A stretch of DNA of 6,396 bases from JAMCZZ01 sp964363695 (GCA_964363695.1 CAYIJI010000052.1:1-6396), one strand, 5' to 3'; numbered from the stretch's first letter, positions 1 through 5,688 are shown. Program-made: numbers and translations. Notes: generated by a model not told the origin, from the letters alone.

Positions 1-71
1 TTTAAATGAGGGTAATTTAATCGTGAGCAACTGCACTTTTATCTTTTTGCTAACAATCAATTCTTTAATCC

Positions 72-100
72 TTGACAATTGAGGCTCTTTCCGGTAAAGT
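72..100 (+). promoter_or_regulatory. Sigma-70-type promoter for the LuxR-like gene
   Basis: A perfect -35 hexamer TTGACA (72-77) is followed after a 17-base spacer by TAAAGT (95-100), a 4/6 match to TATAAT. Transcription would start near 106-108, leaving a leader of about 60 bases before the TTG start at 166. The -10 lies in an imperfect dyad, GGTA (93-96) with TACC (104-107), which could be an operator. This is the best promoter in the window. Confidence 0.65.
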
Positions 101-148
101 ATATACCCGTCTAGGCTAAATCGGCCAAGAACAAGGATGTTACATTAC

Positions 149-157
149 AGGAGGGTG
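149..157 (+). promoter_or_regulatory. Strong Shine-Dalgarno that sets the TTG start
   Basis: AGGAGGGTG lies about 8-11 bases before the TTG at 166. The reading frame is open back to the TAG at 112-114 but contains no ATG, GTG or other TTG, so this ribosome-binding site fixes the start at 166. Confidence 0.75.
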
Positions 158-165
158 AAGCGAAA

Positions 166-426
166 TTGTCTACAGCAACAGTAACAGAACAGGATCGGGG
201 TCAGCAGATAGTGCTGACAAAGAGAGAAAGAGAGGTTTTCTCTGAAATCATTCAGGGGAAACCTTCTCACCAAGTGGCAGAAGACCTCTGCTGCAGCAAG
301 CGCACGGTGGATTTCCATCTTGCGAGCATCTACGAGAAGCTTGGTGTATCGAACCGGGTGCAGGCGTTTCGCCATGCCACTCGGCTTGGGCTGATAGATG
401 TAGATCTGTCAGCTGATAAAAACTAG
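166..426 (+). CDS. Small single-domain LuxR/GerE-type HTH protein
   Basis: The 86-residue product is essentially one LuxR C-terminal helix-turn-helix domain at residues 17-77. The family signature is clear: LTKREREVF at the first helix, a Gly (31) in the turn, then the recognition helix with KRTVDFH (45-51) and the closing KLGVSNR (58-64) and LGLI (74-77). There is no receiver, autoinducer-binding or other sensor domain, so it probably binds DNA as a dimer without a built-in switch, or partners with another protein. The start is TTG, supported by a strong SD and the absence of any alternative. It has its own promoter and terminator, so it looks monocistronic, and it converges on dnaB. Hand-counted GC over 241-420 is about 52%, higher than most of the window. 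The target genes cannot be inferred. The family call is very secure and the regulatory role is inferred. Confidence 0.92.
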   Translation: MSTATVTEQDRGQQIVLTKREREVFSEIIQGKPSHQVAEDLCCSKRTVDFHLASIYEKLGVSNRVQAFRHATRLGLIDVDLSADKN

Positions 427-444
427 CCGGCCTCTCAGGCTGGC
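426..444 (+). other. Hairpin directly at the end of the LuxR-like gene
   Basis: GCCGGCCT (426-433) pairs with AGGCTGGC (437-444) around a 3-base loop, with one G-U pair. The stem begins at the last base of the TAG stop codon. No T-tract follows, so it is more likely a 3'-end stabiliser or part of a compound terminator than a terminator alone. Confidence 0.5.
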
Positions 445-453
445 ACCTTACCG

Positions 454-490
454 CGTCCCCCACCGAAATCTGGTGCGGGGACGTTTGTTT
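454..490 (+). terminator. Rho-independent terminator of the LuxR-like gene
   Basis: CGTCCCC (454-460) plus CACC (461-464) pair with GGTG (472-475) and GGGGACG (477-483). The loop is 7 bases, there is one bulged C at 476, and the T-rich tail TTTGTTT spans 484-490. The stem is GC-rich, as expected of an intrinsic terminator. In the opposite direction no T-run follows, so it would not act on dnaB. Confidence 0.75.
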
Positions 491-500
491 ATGTCAGTTA

Positions 501-577
501 ACAGATAACAGTATACAGATAACAGTTTTTTATTCATTTCATCCATCTGTTATCTGTCCAACTGTATTCTGTATTCT
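501..577. repeat. Word-like direct and inverted repeats in the convergent gap
   Basis: ACAGATAACAG occurs at 501-511 and 515-525, and its exact inverse CTGTTATCTGT at 547-557, giving an 11-bp stem with a 21-base loop. A further tandem, CTGTATT-type, lies at about 562-577. This accounts for nearly all of the gap between the LuxR terminator and the dnaB stop. There is no clear T-tract in the dnaB direction, so a terminator role for dnaB is unproven. Confidence 0.7.
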
Positions 578-585
578 ACCTATAA

Positions 586-3264
586 TTACTCTTCACTTTG
601 CACAACTCTGTTCTTCTCCAAATCAGCAAAACGCATCTGTCCCGGGTTAAAGAACAGTTCGGTTTGCCCTGTCGGGCCGTTTCTATGCTTTTTAATTAAA
701 ATCTCAGTGATTCCCTTCTTTTCAGTATCAGGATTATAGTATTCTTCTCGATATAGAAACATTACGACGTCGGCGTCCTGTTCAATCGAATTATGGACGA
801 TAAAATCATTGGCAACAAAATTATGATTTTGAGGCATTGTAATGTCAAAGACTTCTTCTTCTCCTGCTTCCGATATTTCCAACAATTTTTCCCAGAAAAT
901 ATCGGAAGTGGACAATGATTTTAAGTTCCCATCATTTAAAACTTCTGCCACAGCCAGCATCCGTTCACGTGAAAGACCATTGCCATACCTCTGCGTTCCA
1001 CTATAAGACCAACCCATATTTGCATGAAAAGTTCTCGAAGTTAAACCAAGCTCTTTAAACTTATTTTTTATATTTATCCAAATTTCTTTGGGGATGATGT
1101 CAATATTCGTGTTGGCTTTGATATTTTCCAGTTCAGATAGCGCAGCTTTCACATTTTTATCCTTCGCTCCGAAAATTCCGATTTGCTTTAGGAATCTTAC
1201 TTGATCATTTTTGCCAGAAATTACCAAATCAAATACAGGATCGTATCCTTTTTTCTTATTAATTTTAATGATTGAATGAATTTCAAAACGCAAAAGAAGG
1301 TGCTGTAACCCGCAGATCAACTTTTTGCTTTTTGAGGCATAGTGCAATCTCCAGATACCTACTGATTTCGTCAGTCCGCCATCAGTAGCAAAAAGATGTG
1401 AAATAAAGAGCGCTAACTTATCGTTAGCGAAAGAAAATACTTTTTTTGGAATCTCTTTTTCACCCGATCTCTGGTCAAAAACAAATAGTTCTTCATCAAG
1501 CCATTTTACAATTGGATTCCGCTTGTGATGAGTTAAATGATGAGGTGAAGATAAATATAAATGATGCCAGCTTTTCTGCGCAACCAAACGGTTTTTTGTC
1601 CCAAATTCGCGCTTTGACGCTTCATCTACCGCTCGAATACAAAGAGGGTCGGCATTTGTATAGTGTAAAGGCTGTTTTTTTAAGTAGCATCCGTCACCGA
1701 TCAGATGAGCAAGTACAACAATTTGATCATCTGACATTTCTGTTTGCTCAGATTTTTTAATAACCCGCGGGGTCGCAATAAAATCCCCTGCTTTTAATTG
1801 GTCTAATCGTTTCCAGCCACCCACGGTTAAAAATTTATGATTGCCAGTTGCCTTTATCTCCTTGCCACTTGATAATCTCATTTTAAAAATTGGTTTTGTT
1901 CCTGTAGAGAAAATTCTCAACGATTTTTCTTTTACCAACTTTAAATCGTTGTTGAGTGATAGACAAAAATAATCTTTCTTGCTAGCTAACTCTTTTATCG
2001 GTGTTGTCTGCCCAGTCTGGGCGTCATATACCAATGTATCGCCGCTCAAACATCCGCTTTCTCTTAAATCAGATAATTGAGGACGCTTATTGTCCCTGTG
2101 CTCTACCGCTCGCGATAGCTGAGACAAAGCAATAATAGGGATGTTTAATTCTCTCGCCAGCCCCTTCAAAGATCTTGAAATCTCGGAAATCTCCTGCACC
2201 CTGTTAAAATCACCGCCCTTGGAGCGGCCTTCCATAAGCTGAAGATAATCGATAATAATAAGCCCTAATCCGTGCTCCATCTGGAGCCTTCTTGCCTTAG
2301 CGCGTATTTCCATAATATTTCCGCCAGCCGAATCGTCAATAAATATCGGCGCTTCCGAAAGAACCCCCATCGCGTATCCGATTTTTGGAAAATCGTCATC
2401 GGTCAAGTTTCCCGTTCGAAGCTTCCATGAATCAACACCGGCCTGAGACGACAAAAGCCTGTCGATCAACTGGTCTTTGCTCATTTCCAAAGAAAATATA
2501 CCGACCGGGATTTTTTCATCAATGGCCGCACTTTCAGCTAAATTCAAGGCAAAAGAGGTTTTACCCATTGAAGGCCTGGCTGCCAATATAATAAGATCGG
2601 AATTTTGAAAACCGGCCGTAATGTGATCAAGGTCGCGGAAACCGCTCGGAACTCCTCTTAAAGCGCCCTTATCTTTGTCTTTATGAATTCTATCAATCCT
2701 GTCAAAAGCTTCTGTTAAAACATCTTGGATAGAGATGAATTTATTTTTCAAAAATTTTTGCGAAACAGCAAATAAGGATTGTTCTGCTTTGTCCAGTGTT
2801 TCAGAAAGATCGGCGTCCTCGTCATACCCCAATTCAGTAATGCCGCCGGCGGCATTGATCAAACGGCGAAGCACCGCTTTTTCGCGGCAAATCTGGGCAT
2901 AGTGAACTATGTTAGATGCCGAGGGAGTTTCGTTCACTATTTCGGCCAGATAGCTCGAACCGCCGACTTCTTTGATCTTTCCGCTCGCCTCAAGAATTTC
3001 CGAAAGGGTAACAATATCGAGCGGTTGACGCTTGTCGAACAAAGTAAGCATCGCCTCATAAATTATGCCGTTCCTGTCTTCATAAAAATCTTCCGGAGTG
3101 ACTATATCAATAATCTTTATGATCGCGTCCTTGTCAAGGAGAATCGAGCCCAAAACACTTCTCTCCGCATTCAAATTTTGAGGAGGAATGCGAACACCGG
3201 AAAAGGCTGCTTTCCTTGAAGCATTATCGTTTTTTGGATTATCTTTTCTTTCTCTTCCCGCCAT
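586..3264 (-). CDS. dnaB: Replicative DNA helicase DnaB, with in-frame intein
   Basis: This is the hexameric 5'-3' helicase that unwinds DNA ahead of the replication fork using ATP. The precursor is 892 residues. Removing the intein (405-825) leaves 471, normal for DnaB. The N-terminal helical domain (about 30-175) starts NAERSVLGSILLD. The RecA-like ATPase follows: Walker A ARPSMGKT (229-236, Lys235), catalytic-type Glu260 in FSLEMS, Walker B IIIDYLQLM (Asp339), QLSRAVEHR (382-390), then the H4 motif SDLRESG, interrupted after Gly404. After the intein it resumes at Ser826 (SIEQDADVV) and includes KKHRNGPTG (858-866), whose Arg861 matches the arginine finger of the family. The ATG start has only an SD-like AGGCGGGG upstream. 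It lies 164 bases downstream of dnaX on the same strand, so co-transcription is plausible. All key residues are present, so the spliced enzyme should be active. Confidence 0.97.
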   Translation of the reverse strand: MAGRERKDNPKNDNASRKAAFSGVRIPPQNLNAERSVLGSILLDKDAIIKIIDIVTPEDFYEDRNGIIYEAMLTLFDKRQPLDIVTLSEILEASGKIKEVGGSSYLAEIVNETPSASNIVHYAQICREKAVLRRLINAAGGITELGYDEDADLSETLDKAEQSLFAVSQKFLKNKFISIQDVLTEAFDRIDRIHKDKDKGALRGVPSGFRDLDHITAGFQNSDLIILAARPSMGKTSFALNLAESAAIDEKIPVGIFSLEMSKDQLIDRLLSSQAGVDSWKLRTGNLTDDDFPKIGYAMGVLSEAPIFIDDSAGGNIMEIRAKARRLQMEHGLGLIIIDYLQLMEGRSKGGDFNRVQEISEISRSLKGLARELNIPIIALSQLSRAVEHRDNKRPQLSDLRESGCLSGDTLVYDAQTGQTTPIKELASKKDYFCLSLNNDLKLVKEKSLRIFSTGTKPIFKMRLSSGKEIKATGNHKFLTVGGWKRLDQLKAGDFIATPRVIKKSEQTEMSDDQIVVLAHLIGDGCYLKKQPLHYTNADPLCIRAVDEASKREFGTKNRLVAQKSWHHLYLSSPHHLTHHKRNPIVKWLDEELFVFDQRSGEKEIPKKVFSFANDKLALFISHLFATDGGLTKSVGIWRLHYASKSKKLICGLQHLLLRFEIHSIIKINKKKGYDPVFDLVISGKNDQVRFLKQIGIFGAKDKNVKAALSELENIKANTNIDIIPKEIWINIKNKFKELGLTSRTFHANMGWSYSGTQRYGNGLSRERMLAVAEVLNDGNLKSLSTSDIFWEKLLEISEAGEEEVFDITMPQNHNFVANDFIVHNSIEQDADVVMFLYREEYYNPDTEKKGITEILIKKHRNGPTGQTELFFNPGQMRFADLEKNRVVQSEE
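790..2052 (-). mobile_element. DnaB intein with LAGLIDADG homing endonuclease
   Basis: This 421-residue element (precursor residues 405-825) should excise itself from the DnaB precursor and join the exteins. Splicing residues are all present: Cys405 as residue 1 (CLSGDT), block B TGNH (473-476), block F EVFDITM to HNFVAND (804-820), block G VHN with penultimate His824 and terminal Asn825, then Ser826 as +1. The endonuclease carries both LAGLIDADG helices, LAHLIGDG (518-525, Asp524) and ISHLFATDGG (621-630, Asp628), so it looks capable of homing. The insertion point, and the ends CLSGDT / HNFVANDFIVHN, match the well-known Synechocystis DnaB intein (recalled, not aligned). Sampled rows average about 35% GC, against about 46% in the flanking extein, which suggests horizontal arrival. 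There is no frameshift or degeneration. Confidence 0.96.
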
Positions 3265-3299
3265 ATACCCCGCCTAATAGATGCTTAATTTTCCAATTT

Positions 3300-3317
3300 C
3301 CAGTTCTCAGTTCTCAA
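3300..3317. repeat. Word-like tandem repeat (CAGTTCT type)
   Basis: TCTCAGTT-like words repeat here (CAGTTCTCAGTTCTCAA, 3301-3317). The 12-mer CAGTTCTCAGTT at 3301-3312 recurs exactly at 5351-5362 in the spacer upstream of dnaX. No gene or promoter is evident. Confidence 0.6.
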
Positions 3318-3366
3318 TAACTTATCAATTTTCAATCCGCCATTGCCTAAGCTTCAAACAATTATT

Positions 3367-3416
3367 AAATGGTAAATGGGAATTTAATGAAAACTGAAAA
3401 ATGGTAAATGGGAATT
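3367..3416. repeat. Direct repeat of 18 bp between dnaX and dnaB
   Basis: AAATGGTAAATGGGAATT is present exactly at 3367-3384 and 3399-3416, 32 bases apart start to start. Together with the word repeat at 3300-3317 it occupies much of the dnaX-dnaB gap, in which I see no gene and no convincing dnaB promoter. Confidence 0.8.
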
Positions 3417-3445
3417 AAGAAATATTTTCTACGAAAATATTTCTT
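3417..3445 (-). other. Perfect 13-bp hairpin enclosing the dnaX stop codon
   Basis: AAGAAATATTTTC (3417-3429) and GAAAATATTTCTT (3433-3445) are perfect inverse copies around a 3-base loop. The dnaX TAG stop (3431-3429) sits at the loop and closing pair. The stem is AT-rich and only a weak T-rich stretch follows in the dnaX direction. It may be a weak terminator, an mRNA-stabilising end, or a termination or processing site between dnaX and dnaB. Confidence 0.6.
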
Positions 3446-5042
3446 CCGCCGCTTTCTGCAACTCTTCATTATCGGTTATTTTATTTTCTTTTGGTTTGGA
3501 GTCAATCAATTTACAGCTGATCACGCTTTCCTCTCCTGTTAAACTGCAAAATATTTTTTCCAGTATCTTTGTATTTTCGGGGGAAGATATTTTATCTTTG
3601 TGAAATTTAAACTTAACCCCTAAAACAAGCTTGCCTTTAGTATACTCCAATGGTTTTGCGTCCCGCATTAAAGCGGCAAGCGAAGTGTTTGCCTTCTTGA
3701 TTTCGATAATTGCTTTTATCCAAACGTCATCGGTCATTTCTAGCACAACTACGGGAACACAGTCGGTTGGGAGTTTGGAGTCAGAAGTTGGGAACTCATT
3801 CGCTTTGTTGCTCTCTTTATTGTCATCTCGAGCGGAGTGTAACGCAGTCGAGAGATCTTTTGAGGAATTTACCGTATTAGATTCCTCCACTTCGGTCGGA
3901 ATGACAGCTTTTTTGGAATCTGATATTTGTTTCGGATTTATTATTGAAAGCTGTGAACAGCTCTCGATAACTGCCATTTCGATCGGCAGAATGGGATAAG
4001 AGATATCCTTTAATAAATTGGCCGATTTTAGAAATACCTCAATCAGTTCCAGAATCCGCCCGCCGGTTGTTTTTTGGCTCAAGTCTTTTATTGAGGCGAT
4101 GTTTTCATTTGTGTCCTCAAACAATGCCTTCCCCGATTCAGACAAGAGAAGCATCCGCCTCAAAACCTCAATCACATCTTTATTGAACTGGCCCATTTCC
4201 AGGCCTTCCTCATAAAGGCGATGGGCGATTTTTAATCCCTCCTCCGGGTTAGTATTAAAAATCGCCCCCAGAAACTGAAATATGAACTTTCTGTCCGCTA
4301 TACCCAACATACTTTCAACTTGGGTTTTATCTATTTTCTTTCCCAACGAGGAAATTTTTTCCAACAGAACAATTGCATCGCGGTGTCCCCCCTCTGCGTT
4401 TGAGGCAATTAGTTCTAAAGAACTATCATCTATTTCTAACTTCTCTTCCTTCGCAATCTTTTTTAAATTTATAACAATGTCTTCCTTCGAAACCCGGCGG
4501 AAGTCATAACGCTGCACTCTAGACAGAATGGTTGCCGGCAGTTTGTATGCTTCCGTAGTCGCCAAAATGAAAATTACATGCCTGGGCGGCTCTTCCAGGG
4601 TTTTCAAAAGAGCGTTAAAAGCATTTTTGGAAAGCATATGGACTTCATCGATGATATATATTTTTTTAAAGGATTTATTTGGGGCAAACTGCGCCTTCTC
4701 AATCAATTCTCTGATTTCGTCTACGCCGGTATGGGAAGCGGCGTCTATTTCAATAACGTCAATCGATCTTCCGCTGGTAATTTCTAAACATGATGAACAA
4801 GTATTACAGGGTTCGCCTTTGTTTTCCTGTCCTTCTTTCCGTGAATCTGCCAAGGTTAAGCAGTTGAATGCTTTAGCCAAAAGACGAGCAGTTGATGTCT
4901 TTCCTGTACCGCGAGGCCCTGTTAAAAGATAGGCATGAGAAAATTTATTACCTTTAATCGCTTCAATTAAAGTATCCCTGATCAGGTCTTGCCCAATCAG
5001 CTCGGAAAATGTTTTTGATCTGTATTTTTGATAAAAAGCCAC
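3429..5042 (-). CDS. dnaX: DNA polymerase III subunit gamma/tau (clamp loader)
   Basis: DnaX is the ATPase motor of the clamp loader that places the beta clamp on primed DNA. The 537-residue protein has the AAA+ core: MAFYQKYRSKTFSELIGQ at the N-terminus, Walker A GPRGTGKT (42-49), a four-Cys zinc site (Cys61, 79, 82, 85), Walker B IIDEVHML (130-137), sensor 1 ATTE (161-164), the SRV arginine-finger position (Arg175) and sensor 2 GGHRDA (Arg221). The collar domain follows to about 365. A linker of about 365-435 is low in conserved character and contains a translated palindromic repeat. A conserved-looking C-terminal domain starts near 437 (DDVWIKAIIEIKK). The loop between Cys61 and Cys79 (17 residues) is longer than in E. 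coli. The start is GTG, supported by GGAGG nine bases upstream. It is upstream of, and co-directional with, dnaB. Confidence 0.97.
   Translation of the reverse strand: MAFYQKYRSKTFSELIGQDLIRDTLIEAIKGNKFSHAYLLTGPRGTGKTSTARLLAKAFNCLTLADSRKEGQENKGEPCNTCSSCLEITSGRSIDVIEIDAASHTGVDEIRELIEKAQFAPNKSFKKIYIIDEVHMLSKNAFNALLKTLEEPPRHVIFILATTEAYKLPATILSRVQRYDFRRVSKEDIVINLKKIAKEEKLEIDDSSLELIASNAEGGHRDAIVLLEKISSLGKKIDKTQVESMLGIADRKFIFQFLGAIFNTNPEEGLKIAHRLYEEGLEMGQFNKDVIEVLRRMLLLSESGKALFEDTNENIASIKDLSQKTTGGRILELIEVFLKSANLLKDISYPILPIEMAVIESCSQLSIINPKQISDSKKAVIPTEVEESNTVNSSKDLSTALHSARDDNKESNKANEFPTSDSKLPTDCVPVVVLEMTDDVWIKAIIEIKKANTSLAALMRDAKPLEYTKGKLVLGVKFKFHKDKISSPENTKILEKIFCSLTGEESVISCKLIDSKPKENKITDNEELQKAAEEIFS
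3763..3797 (-). repeat. Word-like repeat translated in the DnaX linker
   Basis: This stretch repeats TTGGGAGTTTGGAGTC-type words and resembles the intergenic repeats elsewhere in the window more than coding DNA. It encodes roughly residues 416-427 (EFPTSDSKLPTD), immediately C-terminal to the palindromic element. Inferred to be another non-coding-type insertion tolerated in the linker. Confidence 0.4.
3821..3906 (-). repeat. Palindromic interspersed element inside dnaX
   Basis: An 86-bp unit with imperfect terminal inverted repeats: TGTCATCTCGAGCGGAGTG at one end against the inverse of CACTTCGGTCGGAATGACA, 15 of 19 positions matching. An internal 7-bp stem is formed by GAGGAAT (3862-3868) and ATTCCTC (3881-3887). 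It is read in frame as DnaX residues 379-408, starting AVIPTEVEES and ending LHSARDDN. These peptides resemble translated interspersed repeats I recall from other bacterial genomes (memory, not searched). It encodes no transposase, so it would need to be moved in trans. Confidence 0.75.
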
Positions 5043-5045
5043 TAC

Positions 5046-5062
5046 ACAATCCTCCGGATTGT
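5046..5062 (-). promoter_or_regulatory. dnaX Shine-Dalgarno embedded in a hairpin
   Basis: On the coding strand ACAATCC and GGATTGT form a perfect 7-bp stem with a 3-base GGA loop. The SD GGAGG (complement of 5051-5055) spans the loop and stem. The GTG start follows within 5 bases of the stem. Pairing could reduce translation, but the helix is short, so the effect may be modest. Confidence 0.5.
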
Positions 5063-5094
5063 AATTTCTAAGTTCTAATTTCTAAGTTCTAATT
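5062..5094. repeat. Perfect 14-bp tandem repeat upstream of dnaX
   Basis: The unit TAATTTCTAAGTTC occurs at 5062-5075 and 5076-5089, with a partial third copy to 5094, and no mismatches. It would lie in the dnaX leader or upstream DNA. Confidence 0.85.
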
Positions 5095-5144
5095 AAACCC
5101 CAATTCCCTAATTCCAAATTTGACATTTAATCATTTGGATTTTT

Positions 5145-5167
5145 ACCTGCCTCGCCGGTAGGCGGGT
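5145..5167. repeat. GC-rich palindrome (REP-like hairpin)
   Basis: ACCTGCCT (5145-5152) pairs with AGGCGGGT (5160-5167) around a 7-base loop, with one G-T pair. It stands out as a GC-rich island in AT-rich spacer. No good T-tract follows on either strand, so it is better read as a dispersed palindrome than a terminator. Confidence 0.5.
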
Positions 5168-5180
5168 TTGGCATTAGTAA

Positions 5181-5197
5181 TTAGGATTTAGGATTTA
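5181..5197. repeat. 7-bp tandem repeat TTAGGAT
   Basis: TTAGGAT occurs twice in tandem (5181-5187, 5188-5194) followed by TTA. It is one more of the word-like repeats in the divergent spacer. Confidence 0.6.
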
Positions 5198-5344
5198 ACT
5201 TTCAGTTTTCTCTAAAACCATTGTAACCCGTAAAGCTATGTATCGAGAACTGTTGCAACAATCGCAAGTCCTACATTTATAAGTTAAAATTGTCCCCAGT
5301 TTAGTCCACAAAGTTATGAACAAGTATTAAGTTGTAAGTAAATA

Positions 5345-5422
5345 AGTTGTCAGTTCTCAGTTGCAACTCGACAACCAATAAGTCTATTACTGATTTACTG
5401 ATTTACTGATTTACTGACAACT
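5345..5422. repeat. 8-bp tandem array flanked by a 10-bp inverted repeat
   Basis: TTACTGAT is repeated four times (5387-5418, last base changed to C). AGTTGTCAGT (5345-5354) has its exact inverse ACTGACAACT at 5413-5422, so the array lies inside a 58-base loop. The palindrome AGTTGCAACT (5359-5368) is also inside. Confidence 0.75.
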
Positions 5423-5502
5423 GGTTTAAATATTGGCTTTTTTCGGTATAAAACTATTGTTATAAAATTACTTGAATGGTAAGATTATTGTGGAGGAGGC
5501 GG

Positions 5503-5530
5503 CCACAGAACTTTCTCCTGTGGTTTTTTT
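5503..5530 (+). terminator. Orphan intrinsic terminator
   Basis: CCACAG (5503-5508) and CTGTGG (5518-5523) form a 6-bp stem with a 9-base loop, followed by seven T (5524-5530). No convincing + strand gene precedes it. TATAAA boxes at 5447-5452 and 5461-5466 lack a good -35. It may end a short RNA of roughly 55-60 bases starting near 5470, or act as an attenuator. GGAG upstream (about 5491-5497) could pair with CTCC (5515-5518) as a competing fold. Confidence 0.55.
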
Positions 5531-5550
5531 AAAACAACCAAACAAAAAAT

Positions 5551-5643
5551 GGACAGCGTCCGCTAAAGACGAGATCTCGCCGAAAGGCGGAAACGAAACA
5601 GATTGCGAAAAGGCTGCAAAACTTAACTGTGCTTCGCTGTCTG
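5551..5643 (+). other. Possible folded RNA domain before the HU-like gene
   Basis: GACAGCG (5552-5558) is the exact inverse of CGCTGTC (5635-5641). Directly inside, TCCGC (5559-5563) pairs with GCGGA (5587-5591), and this contains the GAAA-capped stem CGCC/GGCG (5578-5589), an alternative fold. ACAG/CTGT (5598-5601/5627-5630) with TTGC/GCAA (5603-5606/5616-5619) would make a third helix. The layout suggests a three-way junction. I do not recognise it as a known RNA family, and chance pairing is possible. Confidence 0.3.
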
Positions 5644-5659
5644 TATTATTCGCTTTCCG

Positions 5660-5688
5660 TTCCTAAGTATTCGTATTATCCGTATAAT
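5660..5688 (+). promoter_or_regulatory. Candidate promoter of the HU-like gene
   Basis: A perfect -10 TATAAT at 5683-5688 has only TTCCTA (5660-5665, 3/6 match) 17 bases upstream. Transcription would begin near 5695, leaving about 12 bases before the ATG. There is no SD before that ATG, which fits a very short leader. Confidence 0.45.

Noticed and set aside
2..82. Frame open from the window start, ending at TGA 80-82
   Set aside because: Only 26 codons, no recognisable C-terminus of any family, and it overlaps the promoter -35. It could be a gene end but cannot be supported.
1446..1760. Plus-strand open frame of 104 codons within dnaB
   Set aside because: It is antisense to the intein coding sequence, which has full motif support on the other strand.
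3909..3914. E. coli-type dnaX frameshift heptamer A AAA AAG
   Set aside because: The 7-mer is present but the zero-frame codons are TCC AAA AAA GCT, so the tandem-slip phase is wrong. It is kept only as a general slippage hypothesis.
5120..5125. TTGACA on the plus strand in the dnaX upstream spacer
   Set aside because: No -10-like hexamer lies 15-19 bases downstream, so it is not called a promoter.
5387..5418. Possible CRISPR or iteron array
   Set aside because: Units are 8 bp and contiguous with no spacers, there is no cas gene, and no plasmid replication initiator is near. A simple tandem repeat explains it.
5472..5666. Open frame of 64 codons with a TTG start in the spacer before the HU-like gene
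   Set aside because: No SD, no recognisable motif, and it runs through the intrinsic terminator and the folded segment, so it looks like chance.
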